10,310 nt of DNA from Lachnospiraceae bacterium (GTDB lineage Bacteria > Bacillota > Clostridia > Lachnospirales > Lachnospiraceae), in the NCBI GenBank assembly GCA_021199395.1, contig JAJQIE010000066.1:1-10310 (forward strand). The letters run 5' to 3'. The notes beneath the pieces are model-generated. The model had not been told where the DNA came from and did no database searches. It was given only the letters and a program-made list of their open reading frames with translations. Each line of letters starts with the position of its first letter. Position 1 is the stretch's first letter. This document shows, piece after piece, positions 1 through 4,445 of this stretch. The position numbers and the translations under genes are program-made.

Positions 1-255
1 TTCATAAAAAATTCTGTGAAGAGGCAGCTCTTTACTGGGTTTTATCTCATTATATCTTTTTTCCGATAAATCCACAACAGAAAAATCTTCTTTTTTCAAA
101 GTTCCAAAGCATGTGCCGCTCCCTGTAATATAAAGCTTATCCTCATGGAGAAAACTCAGATTTGCCGATGATCCCGCCGTTTTCCCGCGTTCAAATAAGC
201 TGTGCGCCACCCAGACCGCCTGCTCATATTTTTTTTCCAGACTATCATCCGTCAT
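1..255 (-). CDS. otnC: Class II aldolase/adducin family protein, OtnC-like 3-oxo-tetronate 4-phosphate decarboxylase (3' part missing)
   Basis: The first 85 residues are present; the gene runs off the left edge of the window. The visible part has the family's N-terminal pattern: a helix ending in a Gly-Lys turn (residues 24-25), a SSANLS stretch (29-34, equivalent to the usual GN[IL]S), a TGSG phosphate-binding-like loop (44-47), and KPSKE followed by LPLH (72-80). By family analogy Glu76 is the catalytic acid; the zinc-binding histidines would lie beyond the edge. In the otn pathway this enzyme decarboxylates 3-oxo-tetronate 4-phosphate to dihydroxyacetone phosphate in the cytoplasm. It follows the otnK-like kinase with an overlap of about 11 bp, which strongly supports the role. 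An ATG at 261 is also in frame, but it lies only 3 nt after the AGGAGG, whereas the ATG at 255 is 9 nt away, so 255 is preferred. Without the kinase next door, it could be read as any pentulose-phosphate aldolase of the family. Confidence 0.85.
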   Translation of the reverse strand, partial: MTDDSLEKKYEQAVWVAHSLFERGKTAGSSANLSFLHEDKLYITGSGTCFGTLKKEDFSVVDLSEKRYNEIKPSKELPLHRIFYE

Positions 256-1504
256 TTTCATTTTCCTCCTTTGTCATAGCCAGTGCGCGCAGGAAAAAAT
301 CCTCCTGCCCAAAATTTCCTGATTTCAGGACAAGCCTTACCTCCGGATCTGCATCCGGCGTCATAACCGGCACGCCCGGAGCAATACTTTTTCCGATCGA
401 ATACGACCGATAGCCCAGCTTTCTGGTAATCGCCCCTGAGGTTTCTCCTCCTGCCACGATCACGCGTTTCCTCCCGGCCTGAACAAATCGTTTTGCCAGT
501 TCAGCCTGCACCTGTTCAATCAGAGCCGCAATCCGTTCCTTTCCGTATTTCTGGTTTTCCGCTACAACCGCCGCCTCTTCAGAGCTGAAAAGTAAAATCT
601 CTTCATCGTCCCAGCTCTTCACCTGTTCCCAGAGCGTCTCGACATTTTCCGTCCCATCAAGCAGTCGTGCAGGCTGTATTTTCAGAGATTTTTTCCCGCA
701 TTTCTGATAAACGCGAATCTGCCGCAAAGTAGCCTCTGAACAGCTCCCCGCAATCAGTATGGCCGGGGCGGCTACACCCCGGTAAGCAGTCGGCTCCTGT
801 TTTTTCATTTGCTTCGCAAGGAAGGTACACAGGCCTGAGCCTCCGGTAAGCAGCTTCCAGCTCCCAAAGATTTCTACTATGCTCTTCCCGTGCTCCTGGC
901 AGTAAAAATCCGGAACAAAATATGTCCTGTCCTGTTCCCCGCATATACGGTCCACCCATTTGCGTGCCGCTTCAATATCCCCATACCTCTGCGCTTCTAC
1001 GGTGACTGTTCTTCCTTTCCCCTGCTCCTTCATCAGTTCCCGCAGTCTGCAGTCCCACATGGGCGTAAGCGGATGATCCTTCATGGAGCTCTCCTGCAGA
1101 GGAATTCCATTTACGAACAGGCATCCGTCTCTGACGGTTCTTCCATTCACCGGAAGCGCGGGACATAATATGGTTTGTTTCACTTTCAGAAAATCCATCG
1201 CAGCATCTGTCACCGGGCCAATGTTCCCTGTTCTCGTACAGTCAAAGGTAGAGCAATATTTTATATAATACAGGCTCGCCCCCTGTCCCTTCAGCCATCG
1301 AAGCGCCCTCAGGCTTTCCTCTACCGCCTGCTCCGTCGGAGAGGTTCGGGATTTCAAGGCGATCACAGCCACATCTCCCTCCGCCACTTCCCCATCCTCC
1401 GGAATTCCATTATAAAGGACGGTGCTTATCCCCTCCTGAGCAAAAAAAGACGCCCAGTCGCTCGCTCCGGTAAAATCGTCTGCTACACAGCCAATCTGAA
1501 TCAC
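245..1504 (-). CDS. otnK: Four-carbon acid sugar kinase family protein (DUF1537), probable 3-oxo-tetronate kinase OtnK
   Basis: At 419 residues this is full length for the family. N-terminal domain motifs are ADDFTGASD (8-16), the substrate-loop stretch around CSTFDCTRTGNIGP (84-97), CPALPVNGRTV (114-124) and HPLTPM (144-149). C-terminal nucleotide-binding domain motifs are GGSG (221-224), AGSCS (252-256), AGGETSGA (351-358), GVPVM (377-381) and KSGNFG (394-399). Family enzymes phosphorylate 3-oxo-tetronates (or D-erythronate/threonate) at O4 with ATP. The next gene encodes a class II aldolase-type decarboxylase, the usual OtnC partner, so the 3-oxo-tetronate reading is favoured. Whether the substrate is the L- or D-series cannot be told here. 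The start is a GTG at 1504, only 1 nt after the stop of the DUF624 gene, with AGGAGG 9 nt upstream, so translation is probably coupled. No ATG of similar quality fits the conserved N-terminus. Confidence 0.92.
   Translation of the reverse strand: MIQIGCVADDFTGASDWASFFAQEGISTVLYNGIPEDGEVAEGDVAVIALKSRTSPTEQAVEESLRALRWLKGQGASLYYIKYCSTFDCTRTGNIGPVTDAAMDFLKVKQTILCPALPVNGRTVRDGCLFVNGIPLQESSMKDHPLTPMWDCRLRELMKEQGKGRTVTVEAQRYGDIEAARKWVDRICGEQDRTYFVPDFYCQEHGKSIVEIFGSWKLLTGGSGLCTFLAKQMKKQEPTAYRGVAAPAILIAGSCSEATLRQIRVYQKCGKKSLKIQPARLLDGTENVETLWEQVKSWDDEEILLFSSEEAAVVAENQKYGKERIAALIEQVQAELAKRFVQAGRKRVIVAGGETSGAITRKLGYRSYSIGKSIAPGVPVMTPDADPEVRLVLKSGNFGQEDFFLRALAMTKEENENDG
265..270 (-). promoter_or_regulatory. 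Ribosome binding site of otnC-like gene
   Basis: A perfect AGGAGG lies inside the 3' end of the kinase gene. It is 3 nt from the ATG at 261 and 9 nt from the in-frame ATG at 255. The distance favours 255 as the real start. Confidence 0.7.
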
Positions 1505-1505
1505 C

Positions 1506-2132
1506 TTATTCTTCCTCCTTCCTGTATAATTCTATTTTTTGAAATACACGCAAAAAGATGAACGAACGAGCCCACGCAAACAGCGCAAAACCACATGTCA
1601 CCCACAATGGCACAAGCCATACCGAAATCGAGCATAAAAAAATCTCTGCAATCCACAATACCAGCAGCAAGAGCGTATACAGAAGGCACTTCATCCCACC
1701 CGCAAAGGATATTACGACCAGATTTCGGATCGTAACATCTGTAAAAGCCGCCACAGCAAAATAGTACAAAGCTGTCACCGCAATACAGAATGCCGTCAGC
1801 GCGGCAACGCAGCCACACACATAATTCCACGGAAACAGCATTTCTCCGATCGCCTGGAATTCTATAAGGAAGAAAGCTGCAGCCGCCAGGCAGAGCAGCC
1901 ATCCGGCCAGAGATACTTTCCATCTGCGGCGAATCCCTTCCACATAATTATGAAATACCCGGTCGTCCTTTCTTATCACCCACTGAAATATGGCAAAATA
2001 CATCCCCTCCACTGCCATCCCGAATGTCACAATCGGCAGGCAGCTAAACAGGAACATAATATTTAATAAAACCACACGCCCGGCTTTATCCATATACTGC
2101 ATAAATTTACCATCATAGCGAAATATATACAT
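1506..2132 (-). CDS. DUF624 family (YesL-like) integral membrane protein
   Basis: This is a 208-residue hydrophobic protein. The N-terminus matches the DUF624 pattern: an F-x-Y-DGKFMQYMDKAGR stretch (4-19) leading into a first membrane helix with LLNIMFLFSCLPIVTFG (22-38), then EGMYFAIFQW (42-51) and a basic cytoplasmic loop with RRRWK (68-72). Further membrane segments lie at about 73-95, 104-128, 148-168 and 170-192, giving roughly five to six helices, and the tail is charged (KEEE). The molecular function of the family is not established; members are frequent in Firmicutes carbohydrate-utilisation clusters. Here it is the first gene of the operon with the otnK- and otnC-like enzymes, 1 nt from otnK, so an accessory role in uptake or sensing of the sugar acid is an inference. 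AGGAG lies 4 nt before the ATG. Confidence 0.85.
   Translation of the reverse strand: MYIFRYDGKFMQYMDKAGRVVLLNIMFLFSCLPIVTFGMAVEGMYFAIFQWVIRKDDRVFHNYVEGIRRRWKVSLAGWLLCLAAAAFFLIEFQAIGEMLFPWNYVCGCVAALTAFCIAVTALYYFAVAAFTDVTIRNLVVISFAGGMKCLLYTLLLLVLWIAEIFLCSISVWLVPLWVTCGFALFAWARSFIFLRVFQKIELYRKEEE
1514..1519 (-). promoter_or_regulatory. Ribosome binding site of otnK-like gene, supports the GTG start
   Basis: AGGAGG lies within the last codons of the DUF624 gene, 9 nt before the GTG at 1504. It is the main reason for accepting a non-ATG start. Confidence 0.75.
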
Positions 2133-2142
2133 AATTCTCCTC

Positions 2143-2170
2143 TATGTTTAATAATATTTTACTAAACATA
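2143..2170. promoter_or_regulatory. 28-bp palindrome, probable operator of the otn operon
   Basis: The arms TATGTTTA (2143-2150) and TAAACATA (2163-2170) flank an AT core, and 12 of the 14 symmetric base pairs match around a centre at 2156.5. It covers the proposed -10 box and transcription start and ends just upstream of the ribosome binding site. That is the geometry of a repressor site. The cognate regulator is not in the window. Confidence 0.55.
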
Positions 2171-2193
2171 TCACATTTTCAACTATACATCAA
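2165..2193 (-). promoter_or_regulatory. Probable promoter of the DUF624-otnK-otnC operon
   Basis: On the minus strand, TTGATG (2193-2188) is followed by a 17-nt spacer and TATGTT (2170-2165). The start site would fall near 2158, giving a leader of about 26 nt. The surrounding 2133-2220 is very AT-rich. An alternative -35/-10 pair further upstream, using the TATAAA-like stretch near 2200-2210, is possible but weaker in its -35. Confidence 0.55.
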
Positions 2194-2330
2194 GCATTAT
2201 TTTATATATTTTCACCATGACGCCAGGCAAAAACCGCCTCCAATCCGTTATTTTTATGAAAATGATTAAAACAATTGATATTGCGTTTCATGCGTACCTC
2301 GCAGCAAATGCGAAGCACTGTCCTGAACGG
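2194..2330. other. Intergenic stretch between operon promoter and palindromic element
   Basis: No open frame of gene quality, RNA gene or terminator with a U-run was recognised here. The part nearest 2290-2330 contains GCGAAGCACTGTCCTGAACGG and may belong to the adjacent repeat element, but it has no partner on the right side of that element. Confidence 0.4.
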
Positions 2331-2492
2331 TTAGGAACTGTCGCGAAATAACATGCCCATATTGTGCCGGATAACGTGTGAAGCACAGACCATAAAAACG
2401 TAGGCGCAGCGGGCTGCGTCGAGGCTTTTATGGTCCGCGATTCGCGCGTTAGGCGGTGCAAGATGGGTAAGTAATTTTGCGACAGTTCCTTA
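2331..2492. repeat. MITE-like long imperfect palindrome with TTA flanks
   Basis: Bases 2334-2489 form a 156-bp inverted repeat with no gaps. The outer GGAACTGTCGC (11 bp) is perfect on both ends, and in total 59 of 78 positions pair across a centre at 2411.5. The innermost part is CGCAGC / GCTGCG around a GG loop, and GACCATAAAA is fully conserved between the arms. The sequence TTA occurs directly on each side (2331-2333 and 2490-2492), as a short target duplication would. No transposase is present, and it carries no credible gene, so a non-autonomous miniature element or a REP/hairpin-type repeat is the best reading. It starts about 30 bp after the nitroreductase stop and could also act as its terminator. 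Confidence 0.7.
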
Positions 2493-2520
2493 CAACGATT
2501 GTACATTCGCAGCTCCTGCA

Positions 2521-3063
2521 TCAGAAGAAACGTGCGATCTCATCTACTGTTTTGCGCACCCTGGGCCGGGGCTCCTGCGCAGCGTATCCCAGCGCGATCA
2601 CAGATGCAATTTCCTGTGTCTCATCAATGTCCAGAAGCTCGCGCAGAGCCGCGGCGTCCCGGATTCCCATTACGAGAGTATCCATCCCCATCTCTTTTGC
2701 TTTCAGCAGCAGATTCTCATTCTGCAGTCCAAGGTCATACATACCCCAGCCGTTTCCAACCTCATTAGCCGGAGTCCCGTTTTCCCTGTCATAGCCGGAC
2801 CAGTTCTTCACATAAGATGTGACAATCAGCGCAGCAGCTCCCGCTGCGTTTTTCGCATTAAACGGGGGAAGGCATTTTTCCAGAACCTGAGCTTTTTTCT
2901 CCTCCGAATAAACGACGGAATACCGTCCCGTCTGGCTGTTCTTCCAGGATGGCGCCTGCAAAGCTGCCGCGATCAGGGTGCGAAGCTCCTCCTCCGTCAC
3001 CTTTTTAGACGCATCATAGCAGCGTATACTTCTTCTGTTTTCGATTGCTGTCTGTAATTCCAT
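2521..3063 (-). CDS. Nitroreductase family protein (FMN-dependent NAD(P)H oxidoreductase)
   Basis: At 180 residues it is typical of the short nitroreductase subfamily. The N-terminal ENRRSIRCYD (8-17) is the family FMN-phosphate binding motif. APSWKNSQTGRYSV (37-50) is the next conserved block, with Ser/Asn/Gln contacts to the isoalloxazine ring. GMDTLVMGIRD (126-136) and ALGYAAQEPRPRVRK (157-171) are the conserved C-terminal FMN/phosphate region. Such enzymes form homodimers, bind FMN and reduce quinones, nitroaromatics or unsaturated substrates with NAD(P)H; the physiological substrate cannot be read from the sequence. It is a single-gene unit, divergent from asnA, with its own strong promoter. 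AGGAGA lies 7 nt before the ATG. No downstream U-run terminator is seen; the palindromic element begins about 30 bp after the stop. Confidence 0.9.
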   Translation of the reverse strand: MELQTAIENRRSIRCYDASKKVTEEELRTLIAAALQAPSWKNSQTGRYSVVYSEEKKAQVLEKCLPPFNAKNAAGAAALIVTSYVKNWSGYDRENGTPANEVGNGWGMYDLGLQNENLLLKAKEMGMDTLVMGIRDAAALRELLDIDETQEIASVIALGYAAQEPRPRVRKTVDEIARFF

Positions 3064-3103
3064 AATCAGATCTCCTCTCTAAAATGACTCTAATTGAACC
3101 GCC

Positions 3104-3119
3104 CCGATGCAGGCATCGG
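3104..3119 (-). promoter_or_regulatory. Inverted repeat in the nitroreductase leader
   Basis: CCGATGC (3104-3110) and GCATCGG (3113-3119) are perfect inverted copies separated by AG. A weaker outer pair, AACCG (3097-3101) and CGGTT (3130-3134), flanks them. The pair lies between the proposed start site (about 3146) and the start codon, so it could be an operator or an mRNA hairpin; the sequence alone does not decide. Confidence 0.4.
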
Positions 3120-3152
3120 AGCATCCATCCGGTTTCTCCTGTTAATGCCTCA

Positions 3153-3181
3153 ACTATATCTTCCTGTCAGTTATTTGTCAA
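3153..3181 (-). promoter_or_regulatory. Promoter of the nitroreductase gene
   Basis: Minus-strand TTGACA (3181-3176), a 17-nt spacer, then TATAGT (3158-3153). This is a near-consensus housekeeping sigma promoter. Transcription would begin near 3146, giving a leader of roughly 83 nt. Confidence 0.75.
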
Positions 3182-3273
3182 CATCGTTTGTATCCCCAAA
3201 ATATGCTGCCACAGAAAGGATAAAATGTGTGATGTTCCGTCACCGTTACGCATCTAAAACTGTCCCGGTTCTA

Positions 3274-3302
3274 TTGACGCAGTTTTAAAAATATTCTACA
3301 AT
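3274..3302 (+). promoter_or_regulatory. Promoter of asnA
   Basis: Plus-strand TTGACG (3274-3279), a 17-nt spacer and TACAAT (3297-3302) form a near-consensus housekeeping promoter. The start would be at about 3309, leaving a leader of roughly 45 nt, too short for a T-box riboswitch. Confidence 0.75.
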
Positions 3303-3307
3303 CAGTC

Positions 3308-3323
3308 CAGTGTACCGGCACTG
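3308..3323 (+). promoter_or_regulatory. Short dyad at the 5' end of the asnA transcript
   Basis: CAGTG (3308-3312) and CACTG (3319-3323) flank TACCGG, giving a 5-bp stem with a 6-nt loop that is itself self-complementary. It begins exactly at the predicted transcription start, so it could be an operator half-site pair or a 5'-terminal mRNA hairpin. The stem is short and may be chance. Confidence 0.3.
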
Positions 3324-3353
3324 CGAAGTGAAATGGAAAGGGGTAAATGCAGA

Positions 3354-4361
3354 ATGAGTAATGTTGTGATACCGGAAAACTATCGCTCCTGTCTCAACAG
3401 CTATGAGACGCAGGAAGCGATTGGCATGATTAAAAACCTGATGCAGCAGAAGCTTTGTATGGCGCTGAAGCTAAAGCGGGTGACCGCTCCGCTGTTTGTA
3501 GATCCCGCCACGGGATTGAACGATGATCTGAATGGCGTCGAACGCCCGGTTTCTTTTGAAATTCCGGACGCCGGGATCGAGGTTCAGGTCGTGCACTCTC
3601 TCGCAAAGTGGAAAAGGATGGCTCTGTACCGCTATGATTTCCATGTCGGAAACGGTCTGCTCTGTGATATGAACGCAATACGGCGGGACGAGGAGCTGGA
3701 CAATCTTCACTCCGCCTATGTAGACCAGTGGGACTGGGAAAAGATCATCACCGCAAAGGATCGGAATTATGATTACCTGAAAATGACGGTAAAACGTATT
3801 GTCGAATCTATCTGCAATACGCTGGATGAAGTAAAATACCGCTATGAGCAGCTTGATACAGAGCTCTGCCGTGAGATTTCGTTTATCACGTCCCAGGAGC
3901 TGGAGAATCTCTATCCGAATCTGGCGCCAAAGGAGCGGGAGAACGCCTATGCCAGAGAGAAAAAGACCATCTTTATCATGCAGATCGGAGATTTGCTGAA
4001 ATCCGGTCAGCGTCACGATGGGCGTGCGCCGGATTATGACGACTGGAAGCTGAACGGCGACCTGATTTTCTGGCACGAACCTCTCCAATGCGCTCTGGAG
4101 GTGTCTTCGATGGGGATCCGGGTAGACGCGAAATCCCTCGATGAGCAGCTCACAAAAGCCGGGTGTGATGACAGGCGAAAGCTTCCCTTCCACCGGATGC
4201 TGCTGGAAAATCAGCTTCCGCTGACTATCGGCGGAGGCATTGGCCAGTCCAGGATCTGTATGCTTTTGCTGCAAAAGGCCCATGTCGGGGAGGTACAGGC
4301 CGGCATCTGGGACGAAAAGACGCTGGTTGCCTGCCAGAACGCTGGCATTGAAATTTTGTAG
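3354..4361 (+). CDS. asnA: Aspartate-ammonia ligase (asparagine synthetase A)
   Basis: The 335-residue product matches AsnA over its whole length (family about 330-340). AsnA is a class II aminoacyl-tRNA-synthetase-like enzyme that makes asparagine from aspartate, ammonia and ATP through an aspartyl-adenylate. Conserved blocks in order are VVHSLAKWKR (79-88), LHSAYVDQWDWE (118-129), FITSQEL (177-183), RHDGRAPDYDDW (220-231), LNGDL (233-237), EVSSMGIRVD (249-258) and TIGGGIGQSR (291-300), the last being the motif 3-like ATP-binding signature. An in-frame ATG at 3333 would add 7 residues, but it overlaps the purine-rich GGAAAGGGG that serves as ribosome binding site for the ATG at 3354 (10 nt away), so 3354 is preferred. 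It is a monocistronic unit, the only plus-strand gene here, followed by a strong hairpin. Confidence 0.96.
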   Translation: MSNVVIPENYRSCLNSYETQEAIGMIKNLMQQKLCMALKLKRVTAPLFVDPATGLNDDLNGVERPVSFEIPDAGIEVQVVHSLAKWKRMALYRYDFHVGNGLLCDMNAIRRDEELDNLHSAYVDQWDWEKIITAKDRNYDYLKMTVKRIVESICNTLDEVKYRYEQLDTELCREISFITSQELENLYPNLAPKERENAYAREKKTIFIMQIGDLLKSGQRHDGRAPDYDDWKLNGDLIFWHEPLQCALEVSSMGIRVDAKSLDEQLTKAGCDDRRKLPFHRMLLENQLPLTIGGGIGQSRICMLLLQKAHVGEVQAGIWDEKTLVACQNAGIEIL

Positions 4362-4382
4362 TCGTCACACATCTGTAAGCAC

Positions 4383-4414
4383 GAAAGCGGGCTGCCATCC
4401 GGCAGCCCGCTTTC
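4383..4414. terminator. Strong hairpin between convergent asnA and the cell-wall hydrolase gene
   Basis: A perfect 14-bp stem GAAAGCGGGCTGCC / GGCAGCCCGCTTTC closes an ATCC loop, 21 bp after the asnA stop and about 30 bp after the stop of the convergent hydrolase gene. No U-run follows on either strand beyond the TTTC/GAAA at the stem base. Position and strength suggest a shared bidirectional terminator or an mRNA 3'-end stabiliser, not a textbook intrinsic terminator. Confidence 0.65.
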
Positions 4415-4445
4415 ACCTGTACTCATCTGTAGTTGTTGTGGAGCC

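Noticed and set aside
2221..2290. Fur-like AT-rich site (ATGATT...ATTGATA)
   Set aside because: The match to a Fur consensus is partial, and neither neighbouring gene is concerned with iron.
2288..2521. A 77-residue minus-strand open frame across the palindromic element
   Set aside because: It runs through the whole inverted repeat, has no ribosome binding site of note and no recognisable domain; its openness is best explained by the repeat's sequence.
3226..3250. Crp/Fnr-like site (GTGA...TCAC) between the divergent promoters
   Set aside because: Only the 4-bp half-sites match and the rest of the symmetric consensus is absent; it could easily be chance.
3333..3353. Upstream ATG for asnA giving 7 extra residues
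   Set aside because: It coincides with the purine-rich ribosome binding site of the ATG at 3354, and the extra residues are not part of the AsnA family.
3471..4283. A 270-residue frame antisense to asnA
   Set aside because: It mirrors the codon structure of a clear, full-length conserved gene and shows no family motif.
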